Shown in pieces: positions 33,498 to 44,435 of a stretch of DNA of 64,000 nt (position 1 is its first letter; every line of letters starts with the position of its first letter). This DNA is from Streptomyces sp. HM190 (lineage in GTDB: Bacteria; Actinomycetota; Actinomycetes; Streptomycetales; Streptomycetaceae), in NCBI RefSeq assembly GCF_009857135.1, contig NZ_CP047318.1:4712001-4776000 (forward strand), written 5' to 3'. The notes beneath the pieces are model-generated. The model was not told the origin of the DNA. It did not search any database and saw nothing but the letters and a program-made list of their open reading frames with translations. The translations under genes were made by a program, and so were the position numbers.

Positions 33498-35975
33498 TCA
33501 GTCCCCTTCGTGCAGGTCCCATACCCACACACCGCCCACCCACCTACCGGGACGCCCGACCAGCTTGTCCACGGTGGCCCGCAACTGCTCGTCGTAGTAC
33601 TGCGGTCGCAGCACCAGCGCCCCCGCGTGCCAGTACGCGAAGTCCTTGCGGGCCTGCGCCTGCCAGGCCTCCCCGATCACCGGGGTGCGGCCGGTGTGGC
33701 GCACCTCCCGCAGCAGGGCGGAGGTGTGGCGCGGTACGGCGCCGTAGATGCCGGTGCGGTCCTCGCCGAAGGGGCCGTTGAAGTAGCCGCCGGGCATCCG
33801 GAAACCGAAGCGGGCCGTGGTCTGCCAGTGCAGCGCCTCCGCGTTGCCGGGGTCCGGCAGCGGCACCGGCACGAGCGTCTCGCCGGCCTCCGTGTCGACG
33901 TACCTCCGCCAGGTGCCGTCCGCGATGAACGCCGGCACCTCGGGCCGCTCCTGCGACTTCAGCGGGGCCGGGACGATCGGCAGCAGCGCCAGGGCGATCG
34001 CCAGGAACCCCACGTACCGGGTGCCGAAGCCCGGCACCCGCGCCAACTGCGCGAAGGCGAGCGCCAGCAGCATGCCGAGCACCGGCGCGCACACCATCGC
34101 CACCCGGCCCTCGATGACCGACTCGAACAGCGGCCGGTCGGCGAGCAGCGCCCACGGTCCGGGCACCACCAGATCCGTCTGCGGCAGGCGGATCTCGGGG
34201 CCGAGGGAGAGGACGGCCGCGGCGACCGCCGTGAAGCCGAGCGCCTTCACCAGGGGGCGCTCCCACAGGCGTACGACGATGCCGAGGGCCAGCAGCACCA
34301 GCGGCCAGCCGTAGAAGGCGTTCTGTTCGGTGGGGTTGAGGGAGAGCGCGTCCGCCCGGCTCGCGTCGCCCGCGAGGAGGGAGCGCTCGGCGAACGAGAG
34401 CAGGGCGAGGGGGCTGTTCCCGGCGTTGTCGCCGTGCTCGATGTTCTTGTAGCTCTGCGGGCCGAAGAACTGCCAGGACAGGAAGAACGCCACCAGGGGC
34501 AGCGTGGTGAGGACCGCGACGCCGAGGCCCTTCAGGAGGGGCCGCCAGGCCGCGCGGGCCACGTCCGGGCGTACGGCCCCGTACGCGGCGGCGAACAGCA
34601 GCATGCCCATCGCCGCGAGCAGCAGGGGCTCCTCGCCGAGGAAGATCTGGTACGCCGCCATCAGACCGAGGACGACGCCGTCCCGTACCGTCCGGGTGCC
34701 CGCGCACAGCCGGAGGGACCGTTCGACGATCAGCGGGATCATGAACAGGACGATGAAGTTCGGGTGCGCGTTGGCGTGGCTGACCATCGGGGGCGCGAAC
34801 GCGGCGAGGGCCGCGCCGGTGAAGGCCGCCCCCCGGTGCCGTACGAGCCGCCCGACGAACAGCCGGTACCAGGCGGCGGCGGTGGTGGCCAGGCCCAGCG
34901 TCATCACGAGGCCGAGCGTCACCGCGGGACCCAGTGCGAGCGTCACCGGGGTCAACGGCACCGACAGTCCCAGCATGACCGTGTTGGCCATGAGGTTCAC
35001 CCCGTCGGGGAAGCCCTGGAAGTCGGTGAACAGGGGGTTCCTGAGGTGGGTGACGTTGTCGGCGGTGACGGCGAAGAACCACTCCCACTGGTTCTGGTCC
35101 TGGAGGGAGTCGGGGAGGTACCGCCCGTTCGGGTCGATCCAGCGGCCGGCGTAGAGGGCCACCGCCATCAGCAGGAACACGGTGACGGCGAGGACGTCGG
35201 CGGGGCGGACGGACCGGGCCGCCGACCGCACCGAACGGCCCTTCAGGGTGGCGAGTTCACCGAGGACATGGGCGTAGTCCCGCGCGCGGATCTTCGAACC
35301 GGGCTGATGGGACCAGCGGATCGGCACCTCGGCGACGGACCAGCCGGCGCGCCGGAAGTGCCGCAGTATCTCGACGTCTATGCCGAACCCGTCGAGCCGG
35401 GAGGCGGCGAACGCCTCGCGGGCCCGATCGCCGTCGAACAGCTTGAACCCGCACTGGGTGTCCCGGATGCCGGGCACCACCAGCCCGCGTATCAGCAGGT
35501 TGCCCGCGCGGCCGAGGTTCTCGCGCAGCCGGTGCTGCCGCCGCTCGATGCGTGCCCCCGCTGCCTCGCGGGAGCCGATCGCCGCCGCGTGCCCGTCGCT
35601 GAGCGCCTTGTCGAGCAGCTCCAACTCGTCGATGGGCGCGGCGAGATCGGCGTCCGTCAGCAGCACCCGGCGGCCGTAGGAGGCGCAGACCCCGAGGCGC
35701 AGGGCGTGGCCCTTGCCCCGGTTGCGGGGCCCGCCCCTGATGAGCTGCACCCGCGCGTCGCGCTCGGTGACGGCGGCCACGACCTCGCGCGTGCCGTCCG
35801 TCGAACCGTCGTCGACGACGAGGACCTCCCAGGTCTCGGCGGCCTCCGTGGCGGTGAGGTGGGAGACGACCGCGTCGAGGGTGGGGCCGAGGCGCCGCTC
35901 CTCGTTGTAGGCGGGGATGACGACGGACAGGTCGACGCCGACCCGGGGACCGACGCCCGTGCGGGCCCCGCTCAT
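33498..35975 (-). CDS. GT2 glycosyltransferase fused to a polytopic membrane domain, 825 aa
   Basis: ATG 35975 overlaps the GntR stop (ATGA). Residues 15-250: a GT2 domain of the dolichyl-phosphate-glucosyltransferase type with VVIPAYNEERRLGPTLDAVV, VVDDGSTDGT and the DxD in LLTDADLAAP. Residues about 265-680: some 10-12 hydrophobic helices (ADVLAVTVFLLMAVALY onward). The C-terminal 150 residues (RPEVPAFIADGTWRRYVDTE to the end) lie outside. A cytosolic lipid-linked sugar step joined to a GT-C-like or carrier membrane domain suggests sugar addition to a cell-envelope polymer. Substrate unknown. Coupled to the GntR regulator. Confidence 0.85.
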   Translation of the reverse strand: MSGARTGVGPRVGVDLSVVIPAYNEERRLGPTLDAVVSHLTATEAAETWEVLVVDDGSTDGTREVVAAVTERDARVQLIRGGPRNRGKGHALRLGVCASYGRRVLLTDADLAAPIDELELLDKALSDGHAAAIGSREAAGARIERRQHRLRENLGRAGNLLIRGLVVPGIRDTQCGFKLFDGDRAREAFAASRLDGFGIDVEILRHFRRAGWSVAEVPIRWSHQPGSKIRARDYAHVLGELATLKGRSVRSAARSVRPADVLAVTVFLLMAVALYAGRWIDPNGRYLPDSLQDQNQWEWFFAVTADNVTHLRNPLFTDFQGFPDGVNLMANTVMLGLSVPLTPVTLALGPAVTLGLVMTLGLATTAAAWYRLFVGRLVRHRGAAFTGAALAAFAPPMVSHANAHPNFIVLFMIPLIVERSLRLCAGTRTVRDGVVLGLMAAYQIFLGEEPLLLAAMGMLLFAAAYGAVRPDVARAAWRPLLKGLGVAVLTTLPLVAFFLSWQFFGPQSYKNIEHGDNAGNSPLALLSFAERSLLAGDASRADALSLNPTEQNAFYGWPLVLLALGIVVRLWERPLVKALGFTAVAAAVLSLGPEIRLPQTDLVVPGPWALLADRPLFESVIEGRVAMVCAPVLGMLLALAFAQLARVPGFGTRYVGFLAIALALLPIVPAPLKSQERPEVPAFIADGTWRRYVDTEAGETLVPVPLPDPGNAEALHWQTTARFGFRMPGGYFNGPFGEDRTGIYGAVPRHTSALLREVRHTGRTPVIGEAWQAQARKDFAYWHAGALVLRPQYYDEQLRATVDKLVGRPGRWVGGVWVWDLHEGD

Positions 35976-36658
35976 TCGACGGCCAGCCGTTCCACCAGGG
36001 TCAGCGAGTGGTCGTCGTACGCGGCGATGATCTCCTGCGCGGTGATGGCGTCCCGGCGGGTGAGCGCGTCGACGAGGTCGGTGTAGCTGCCCCACAACCG
36101 GCCCCGGAGGTCGTCCGCCCGGCGCAGGTGCTGCACCGCGCACACCCACGACTGCACCCGCAGCCGGTGCAGGAAGTCGGAGAGGTAGGGGTTGCCGAAC
36201 AGGACGATCAGCTCGCGCCAGAACCGCAGGTCGTAGCCGATGAGGATGTTCAGGTCGCCGGCGGTCGCGGCCCGCCGGGCCTCCTCGCCGCGCCGCCGGA
36301 CCCCGGCGAGCGCCGCGGCGGTACGGGTGTCCATCTTCCGGTCGCCGAGCCGGCGGAACATGCCGTCGCCGATGAGGATGCGGGCCTCGACCATGTGCCG
36401 GTAGTCGCCCAGCGAGTACTCGTGCACCTGGAATCCGCGGTGCTGCACCGCGTCCAGCAGCCCCTGCGCGGACAGGTCCACCAGCGCCTCGCGCACGGGC
36501 GTCGCCGACACCCCGTACTGCTCGGCGATCTCCTTCACCGTGAACTCCTGCCCCGGCTTCAGCCGGCCGGCCAGCACCTCGTCACGGAGCGCGTCCGCGA
36601 GCTGCTGCCGCAGGGTGCTTCGAGTCACGGCGCCATTGCCGCCGCCGGTGCCGGGCAT
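35972..36658 (-). CDS. GntR family regulator with FCD-type domain, 228 aa
   Basis: ATG 36658 with GGGGGAG at the right spacing. N-terminal winged helix TLRQQLADALRDEVLAGRLK, EIAEQYGVSATPVREALVDLS and GLLDAVQHRGFQVHEYS; then an all-helical effector domain of FadR/FCD type (RHMVEARILIGDGMFRRLGD, ending AAYDDHSLTLVERL). FCD proteins bind small organic acids with a metal. Coupled by ATGA to the glycosyltransferase gene, so it probably controls that unit. A perfect GCGTACGCGTACGC palindrome lies 21 bp upstream. Confidence 0.9.
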   Translation of the reverse strand: MPGTGGGNGAVTRSTLRQQLADALRDEVLAGRLKPGQEFTVKEIAEQYGVSATPVREALVDLSAQGLLDAVQHRGFQVHEYSLGDYRHMVEARILIGDGMFRRLGDRKMDTRTAAALAGVRRRGEEARRAATAGDLNILIGYDLRFWRELIVLFGNPYLSDFLHRLRVQSWVCAVQHLRRADDLRGRLWGSYTDLVDALTRRDAITAQEIIAAYDDHSLTLVERLAVE

Positions 36659-36679
36659 CGTGGTCCGCTCCCCCCGTCC

Positions 36680-36693
36680 GCGTACGCGTACGC
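36680..36693. promoter_or_regulatory. Candidate GntR operator GCGTACGCGTACGC
   Basis: Perfect 14-bp palindrome 21 bp before the GntR start, probably within the leader or promoter. Similar ACGCGT/ACGC sequences recur near 36735-36750. Autoregulation is inferred from position. Confidence 0.5.
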
Positions 36694-36992
36694 AGTCCTG
36701 TGCGTGGTCTCTGCGTTCTCTTACGAGCACGTCACCTTACGCGTTCGCGTTCCGGGGAGACTGTTTCGGGCCCGCCCCCGCGACGGCCGCGCCGTACGGG
36801 CGCCGAACGACACGAATCGGCCACCTGGCGTGCGGTTTTCCCTCACGGAGAGGAGACGGCGGAGGAGGGCGGGCAGGAGGCGCCGCGCATACGACGCGCA
36901 CACGGGAGGGCGCCCCCGGGTCGTGGGACCCGAGGACGCCCTGCGGTGCTCTCGGCGTGCGGCGACGGACGAGGTGCGCTCCTCCGCCGGTG

Positions 36993-38348
36993 TCAGACGG
37001 TGAACTCGTCCGCCGCCGTCAGCGCCGTGTCGAGGGCGGCGAGGCCCTCCTTGGCCTCGGCCTCCGTGATGGTGCACGGGGGGACGACATGGGTGCGGTT
37101 CATGTTCACGAACGGCCACAGGCCCTGCGCCTTGGCGGCCTTGGCGAAGGCGAGCATGGGGGCGTTGGCCTCGCCGGCGGCGTTGTAGGGGACCAGGGGC
37201 TCGCGGGTCTCCTTGTTCCGGACGAGCTCCAGCGCCCAGAACATGCCGACACCGCGCACCTCGCCGACCGAGGGGTGCCGCTCGGCCAGTGCGCGCAGCC
37301 CCGGCTCGATGACGGACGCGCCGATCGTCGCCGCGTTCTCGACCACACGCTCCTCCGCCATGACGTTGATCGTCGCGACGGCCGCGGCGCAGGCAAGCGG
37401 GTGCCCCGAGTACGTCAGACCGCCGGGGTACGGCCGCCGGGCGAACGTCTCCGCGATGGCCGGCGAGATGGCGACCCCGCCGAGCGGGACGTAACCGGAG
37501 TTCACGCCCTTGGCGAAGGTCATCAGGTCGGGGACGACGTCGAAGAGGTCGGCCGCGAACCACTCGCCGGTCCGCCCGAAGCCCGCCATGACCTCGTCGA
37601 GGACGAAGACGATGCCGTACTTGTCGCACAGTTCCCGCACGCCGGCCAGGTAGCCGGGCGGCGGGACCATGATCCCGGCCGTGCCCGGGATGGTCTCCAG
37701 GATGATCGCGGCGATGGTCGACGGGCCCTCGAAGGCGATCGTCGTCTCCAGGTGCTCCAGTGCGCGGGCGCACTCCTGCTCCTCGTTCTCCGCGTAGAAG
37801 CGGGAGCGGTAGAGGAACGGCGCCCAGAAGTGCACGACCCCGGCGGTGCCGGCGTCGGAGGGCCAGCGGCGGGGGTCGCCGGTGATGTTCACGGCCTGCT
37901 GGGTGCCACCGTGGTACGAGCGGTACGCGGACAGCACCTTGGGGCGGCCGGTGTGGAGGCGGGCCATGCGGACGGCGTGCTCGACGGCGTCGGCGCCGCC
38001 GTTGGTGAAGAAGATCTTGTCCAGGTCGCCCGGGGTGCGCTCGGCGATCAGCCGGGCCGCCTCCGAGCGGGCCTCGATCGCGAACGCCGGGGCGAACGTG
38101 GTGAGCGTCGCCGCCTGCTCCTGGATGGCCGCGACGACCTTGGGGTGCTGGTAGCCGATGTTCGTGTAGACGAGGCCGCTGGTGAAGTCCAGGTAGCGCC
38201 TGCCGTCGTAGTCCCAGAAGGACGACCCCTCCGCGCCGGCGACTGCGAGCGGGTCGATGAGCTCCTGGGCGGACCAGGAGTGGAACACGTGCGCACGGTC
38301 CGCCGCCTTCACCGCGGCGCCGAGCTGGGGGTTCGGCTGAGGGGTCAT
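36993..38348 (-). CDS. Class III aminotransferase (aspartate aminotransferase family), 451 aa
   Basis: ATG 38348 (MTPQPNPQLG). PLP fold-type I, subgroup III: FTNGGADAVEHAVRMAR (phosphate binding), ILETIPGTAGIMVPPPGYL, Asp251 in FVLDEVMAGFGRTGEWFA and Lys280 in TFAKGVNSGYVPLGG. The TSGLVYTNIGYQHP and YRSYHGGTQQAVN segments fit taurine/beta-alanine/GABA–pyruvate type enzymes; the amino donor cannot be fixed from sequence. Next to it, transcribed divergently, is a degraded MarR-type regulator gene that may once have governed it. Confidence 0.9.
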   Translation of the reverse strand: MTPQPNPQLGAAVKAADRAHVFHSWSAQELIDPLAVAGAEGSSFWDYDGRRYLDFTSGLVYTNIGYQHPKVVAAIQEQAATLTTFAPAFAIEARSEAARLIAERTPGDLDKIFFTNGGADAVEHAVRMARLHTGRPKVLSAYRSYHGGTQQAVNITGDPRRWPSDAGTAGVVHFWAPFLYRSRFYAENEEQECARALEHLETTIAFEGPSTIAAIILETIPGTAGIMVPPPGYLAGVRELCDKYGIVFVLDEVMAGFGRTGEWFAADLFDVVPDLMTFAKGVNSGYVPLGGVAISPAIAETFARRPYPGGLTYSGHPLACAAAVATINVMAEERVVENAATIGASVIEPGLRALAERHPSVGEVRGVGMFWALELVRNKETREPLVPYNAAGEANAPMLAFAKAAKAQGLWPFVNMNRTHVVPPCTITEAEAKEGLAALDTALTAADEFTV

Positions 38349-38470
38349 GGTGTCGAGGTTAGGTGCCCGCGGGGCGGCCCCGATATCGGCGTCCTGTCTG
38401 CGGCAGGGCTCCGCACCACGACAGTGTGTCGCCCCGGCGCGAGGAACCACCACGCAGCCGTACGCGCCCG

Positions 38471-38524
38471 ACTGCCGGTACTGCCGGTACTGCCGGTACT
38501 GCCGGTACTGCCGGTACTGCCGGT
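38471..38524. repeat. 9-bp tandem repeat ACTGCCGGT, six perfect copies
   Basis: Six exact copies of ACTGCCGGT from 38471 to 38524, plus partial flanks. In the frame of the following broken MarR gene it reads Thr-Ala-Gly repeated. Perfect identity of the copies suggests recent slippage. Confidence 0.95.
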
Positions 38525-38937
38525 ACCGTCGGCCACTGCGTCGACACGGACGCCGCGACCGACGCGGACGAACTGACGCGTCCGGCGGGGCTCACGGCGG
38601 CCCGGTGGCAGGTCCTCGGCGCGGTGCTCCCCGAGCCGCTGCCGTGTCCGGGGTCGCCCGCGCCACGGGCATCACCCGGCGGAGCGTGCAGCGGGTCGCC
38701 GACCTCCTCGTCGACCGGGGCCCGCCGGGTACGGCCCGGACCCGGCCCACCGCCGTGCAAGTTCCTCACCCCGGCTCCTCACCCCGGCTCCTCACCCCGG
38801 CCCCGGCCGGACGCGCCGCCGTCGAGCAGTCCGACCCCGGCCACGCGGCCCTCGCCGACCGCCTCGCCGAGACCCTCGGCGAGGAGGGGGCCGCGGGGAC
38901 CGTCCGGGTCCTGGAGGCCCTGCCGACCCCGCGCCGG
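38521..38937 (+). pseudogene. Broken MarR-family regulator with frameshifts and an internal repeat
   Basis: Frame one gives ELTRPAGLTAARWQVLGAVL then PEPLP. After a missing G at about 38643 the next frame gives VSGVARATGITRRSVQRVAD followed by LLVDRG, the HTH of a MarR protein. A third frame gives PDPAHRRA (wing). After a three-copy 13-bp repeat (38764-38802), the second frame resumes with LLTPAPAGRAAVEQSDPGH and DRLAETLGEE. At least three lesions, so the protein cannot be made. The normal N-terminus is missing and replaced by the TAG repeat. Confidence 0.75.
38764..38802. repeat. 13-bp tandem repeat, three copies
   Basis: CCTCACCCCGGCT at 38764-38776, 38777-38789 and 38790-38802 (last base of copy 3 diverges). 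It sits inside the broken marR gene where the wing-to-dimerisation linker would be. Two extra 13-bp units shift the frame by one base. Confidence 0.85.
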
Positions 38938-38997
38938 AGGGCCTGTCCGCCGGGCGCGAGGCTGTTACGGAACCGTAGACACCGCCCCGCCCGTCAT

Positions 38998-39187
38998 CTC
39001 CTGCCGCCGCACTACGATCGGTCCGTTGCGCACGTTCGGCATGTTCAGCATGTACACGGCGTAACCGTACGTACGCGACAGAGCGCGTACACATCCGTAC
39101 GTACACATCCGTGCGTACGCGGCAGACACGCGGCGCGTGTGGACACGCGCAGGGGATCGCACGGGGGAGAGGCGGGGGGCGGTGGCC
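38998..39187 (+). promoter_or_regulatory. Upstream region of the Ser/Thr kinase gene
   Basis: Rich in CGTAC/GTACG. A 14-bp direct repeat with GTACACATCCGT occurs at 39087-39098 and 39101-39112. GGGAGAGGCGGGG serves as ribosome site. Possibly repeated operator half-sites. Confidence 0.4.
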
Positions 39188-41389
<2,202 letters not shown>

Positions 41390-41393
41390 GACG

Positions 41394-41505
41394 GGGGCCG
41401 GGCACCCAGTGGCTCGGGCGTGCGGGTGCGTCGGCGGGCGTGGGTGCGCCGGCGGGCGCGGGTGGTGCGTGGAGGCTCGCGCAGTTCCCCGCGCCCCTGA
41501 CGGGC
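41394..41505. repeat. Dispersed intergenic element copy 2
   Basis: GGGGCCGGGCACCCAGTGG at the left end and CTCGCGCAGTTCCCCGCGCCC at the right end (written here as overlapping pieces CTCGCGCAGTT and TTCCCCGCGCCC). It matches copy 1 at 6261-6378 in both ends, with a different GC-rich core. It begins 5 bp after the kinase stop. Confidence 0.6.
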
Positions 41506-41571
41506 GACCGGCCCCCACCCACCCGCAGCCGGCCTGCGGCGCTTCCCCCGCACCCTGAGGACGGCCCGCGG

Positions 41572-42342
41572 TCACCGCGTGTCCGGTGGTCGCTGCCGCG
41601 GCATGTTCGGCCGTGCCCCCGGTGGCAGGGGCAGCCGCCCGCCGGGCGGGAGTTCCGTGGGGCGGGCGGCGGACCCGCCCGTCTGGACGCCCAGCGGCGC
41701 CGCCCCCGCACGGAACTCGACCATCCAGTCCGCGGTCTCCGCGCGCACCAGCTCCGTCACGTCCTCCGAGAACCGCCGCAGCACCGACAGGCACCGCTCC
41801 GCCGCCTCCCCGGCCGTCCCCTCCGTCGGCCCGAGAACCTCCCGCGCGCTCTCCGTCGCCCAGTCGAACTGGAGTGCCTGGAGTCGCCGCTGCACCGCCT
41901 GCGCCGTCGCGACGTCCCTCATCCACCCGGAGGTCACCCCGAAGAACCGATCCACCGCCACACAGGCCACACCGCCCAGCAGGGCCAGGTACCCCCAGGG
42001 GGCCATGCCGCCGACCACCCGGGTGACGTCCAGCAGCGGCAGCCCGGCTCCCGCGAACGCGCCCACCGCCGCTCCCACCCGCAGCACCCGCGCCGCCAGC
42101 CGTTTGCCCACCCGGTCCGCGAGATACCACCCGGCGGTCTCCAGCGCCGCCCGCTCCACCCACCGGTACAACTCGTCCAGACGCTCCGCCGGCACCGTCC
42201 AGTCCCCGTGCGGAAAGGGCCGCCCGGTCAGATCACCCGCCCGCGGCCCGTCCGCCTCCGTCCACGGCTCGGCCCACAGCCCCGGCCCCTCACCCCGCCC
42301 GTCCTGGGGGGATCCCTCGGGCTGCATCTCCGGCTGGCTCAC
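41572..42342 (-). CDS. SLATT-type two-TM domain protein, 256 aa
   Basis: GTG 42342 (VSQPEMQPEG) with GGGAG 6 bp upstream. After an acidic leader comes DELYRWVERAALETAGWYLADR, two hydrophobic helices (AAVGAFAGAGLPLLDV and WGYLALLGGVACVAVDRFFG), then a conserved helical tail ATAQAVQRRLQALQFDWATE. This layout fits the SLATT superfamily, two-TM domains proposed as pore-forming effectors in nucleotide-signalling defence systems. Here it is in a core-gene setting, convergent with a Ser/Thr kinase and divergent from ybaB, with no SMODS or SLOG gene near, so a defence role is not implied. C-terminus is Pro-rich. Confidence 0.7.
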   Translation of the reverse strand: MSQPEMQPEGSPQDGRGEGPGLWAEPWTEADGPRAGDLTGRPFPHGDWTVPAERLDELYRWVERAALETAGWYLADRVGKRLAARVLRVGAAVGAFAGAGLPLLDVTRVVGGMAPWGYLALLGGVACVAVDRFFGVTSGWMRDVATAQAVQRRLQALQFDWATESAREVLGPTEGTAGEAAERCLSVLRRFSEDVTELVRAETADWMVEFRAGAAPLGVQTGGSAARPTELPPGGRLPLPPGARPNMPRQRPPDTR

Positions 42343-42604
42343 CCGGTACTCCCTACTGACGACGCCGCTGACGACCGTGCGAGACACGTCCGCACGCCGC
42401 CACGTCACCGGCCGCGCGCTCGGCCTCTTCCTACCTCCCAATGGGTGGCGAAAACCCCGGTTCCGTGGCTTTTCCGCCTGGAAGGGGTCCTTGATCAGGT
42501 ATATGAATCCCCGCCCGCTCACTCGAAAGAGTGGCGCCGCGCGGGCCGGGCCGACCACGTAGGCTCGTGGGCGACCGCAAGAGAGCGAAACGAGGGAGCT
42601 GAAC

Positions 42605-42949
42605 GTGATCCCCGGTGGTGGCCAGCCCAACATGCAGCAGCTGCTCCAGCAGGCCCAGAAGATGCAGCAGGACCTGGCGCGGGCCCAGGAGGAGCTCGCG
42701 AACACCGAGGTCGACGGTCAGTCGGGCGGCGGCCTGGTGAAGGCCACGGTCAACGGCTCCGGCGAGCTGCGCGCCCTGAAGATCGACCCGAAGGCGGTGG
42801 ACCCGGAGGACACCGAGACCCTCGCCGACCTGATCCTCGCGGCCGTCCAGGCGGCCAACGAGAACGCCCAGAGCCTCCAGCAGCAGAAGCTGGGCCCCCT
42901 CGCCCAGGGTCTCGGTGGCGGCTCCGGCATCCCCGGTCTGCCCTTCTGA
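42605..42949 (+). CDS. ybaB: YbaB/EbfC family nucleoid-associated protein, 114 aa
   Basis: GTG 42605 with GAGGGAG ribosome site. MQQLLQQAQKMQQDLARAQE coiled helix, then GGGLVKATVNGSGELRALKI and DPEDTETLADLILAAVQAAN, the YbaB core. Small dimeric DNA-binding protein. Directly upstream of recR, as in most bacteria, which supports a link to recombinational repair or nucleoid organisation. Confidence 0.95.
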   Translation: MIPGGGQPNMQQLLQQAQKMQQDLARAQEELANTEVDGQSGGGLVKATVNGSGELRALKIDPKAVDPEDTETLADLILAAVQAANENAQSLQQQKLGPLAQGLGGGSGIPGLPF

Positions 42950-43057
42950 GCCGTATCTCCCCCTCACCGAGCCCATCAGTGGCCCGTACCGCCTTCCTCG
43001 GACCGGCGGCGGCCGACTACGGTACGTACGGAAAGACATCAGGAAGGACGGCAGTCC

Positions 43058-43657
43058 GTGTACGAAGGCGTGGTCCAGGACCTCATCGACGAGCTGGGGC
43101 GGCTGCCCGGCGTCGGTCCCAAGAGCGCGCAGCGGATCGCCTTCCACATCCTCCAGGCGGAGCCGACGGACGTACGGCGTCTCGCGCAGGCCCTGATGGA
43201 GGTCAAGGCGAAGGTCCGCTTCTGCGCGACCTGCGGCAACGTCGCGCAGGAGGAGCTGTGCAACATCTGCCGCGACACCCGCCGCGACCCGTCGGTCATC
43301 TGCGTCGTGGAGGAACCGAAGGACGTCGTCGCCATCGAGCGGACCCGTGAGTTCCGGGGCCGGTACCACGTCCTCGGCGGCGCGATCAGCCCCATCGAGG
43401 GCGTCGGACCCGACGACCTGCGGATACGGGAACTTCTCGCCAGGTTGGCCGACGGCACGGTCACGGAGCTGATCCTGGCCACCGACCCCAACCTGGAGGG
43501 CGAGGCCACGGCCACTTATCTCGCCCGCATGATCAAACCCATGGGCCTCAAGGTCACCCGCCTGGCCAGCGGCCTCCCGGTGGGCGGCGACCTGGAATAC
43601 GCGGACGAGGTGACCCTCGGCCGCGCCTTCGAGGGGAGACGATTGCTGGATGTCTGA
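43058..43657 (+). CDS. recR: Recombination mediator RecR
   Basis: 199 aa. Helix-hairpin-helix near the N-terminus (LGRLPGVGPKSAQRIAFHIL), four-cysteine zinc finger CATCGN and CNICRD, then Toprim domain VICVVEEPKDVVAIERT and LATDPNLEGEATATYLAR. Acts with RecO and RecF to load RecA at gaps. GTG 43058 follows AGGAAGGA. Overlaps the DUF5063 gene by 8 nt. Confidence 0.97.
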   Translation: MYEGVVQDLIDELGRLPGVGPKSAQRIAFHILQAEPTDVRRLAQALMEVKAKVRFCATCGNVAQEELCNICRDTRRDPSVICVVEEPKDVVAIERTREFRGRYHVLGGAISPIEGVGPDDLRIRELLARLADGTVTELILATDPNLEGEATATYLARMIKPMGLKVTRLASGLPVGGDLEYADEVTLGRAFEGRRLLDV

Positions 43658-44312
43658 CGCCACGCTGCACGCGACCGGCCAGAACCCGGACGACTTCGCC
43701 GTCCAGATCGCGGACCAGATCGAGAGCTTCCTGGTCGCGGTCACCGAGGTGGCCAAGGGCGACGAGCCGGACTCGGCCGTCCCCTTCCTGCTGCTGGAGG
43801 TCTCCCAGCTCCTCCTGGCGGGCGGCCGCCTCGGCGCGCACGAGGACATCGTCCCGGACGAGCGCTACGAGCCCGACCCGGGCCCCGAGCAGGACGTCGA
43901 CGAGCTGCGGGAACGCCTGGCCGCGATGCTCGACCCGGTCGACGTCTACTCCGAGGTCTTCGACCCGTACGAGCCCCGCAAGGCGCCCGTCCCGGCCCGG
44001 ATCTCCGACGACCTCGTCGACGTCATGGCCGACCTGCGCCACGGCATGGCCCACTACCGCGCGGGCCGCACCACCGAGGCCCTGTGGTGGTGGCAGTTCT
44101 CGTACTTCTCCAACTGGGGCTCCACCGCCTCGGCGACCCTGCGCGCCCTGCAGTCCCTGGTCGCCCACGTCCGCCTGAACCAGCCGCTGGCCGAACTCGA
44201 CGGCCTCGACACCGACCAGGAACTCATGGGCGACGAAACCCTGGAGTTCGAGGCGGGCCAGGTCATGGCGCAGGAGATCGCCGGACCGCTGGGGCTGCGG
44301 AAGGTCACGTAG
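43650..44312 (+). CDS. DUF5063 domain protein, 220 aa
   Basis: ATG 43650 lies inside recR, so translation is probably coupled. DDFAVQIADQIESFLVAVTE, LLLEVSQLLLAGGRL, DLRHGMAHYRAGRTTEALWW and WQFSYFSNWGSTASATLRAL are the family's landmarks. All-helical, soluble. The family regularly follows recR in actinobacteria, which hints at a role in DNA repair, but none is proven. Confidence 0.9.
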   Translation: MSDATLHATGQNPDDFAVQIADQIESFLVAVTEVAKGDEPDSAVPFLLLEVSQLLLAGGRLGAHEDIVPDERYEPDPGPEQDVDELRERLAAMLDPVDVYSEVFDPYEPRKAPVPARISDDLVDVMADLRHGMAHYRAGRTTEALWWWQFSYFSNWGSTASATLRALQSLVAHVRLNQPLAELDGLDTDQELMGDETLEFEAGQVMAQEIAGPLGLRKVT

Positions 44313-44435
44313 GACCGGACTGGCGGGGCCGCCTGGGCCCACGTGCGAACCCACGGCGGGAACGCGACGCGAGAGAGCGCCCGACTCCCGCCGTACGCAT
44401 GACGGCCGGCACCGCCTGCGGCCATCATGGGACGC

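Noticed and set aside
33510..36086. Plus-strand open frame of 858 codons opposite the GT2 gene
   Set aside because: Repetitive Arg/Glu/Gln composition and no domain; it is the mirror of a clear glycosyltransferase.
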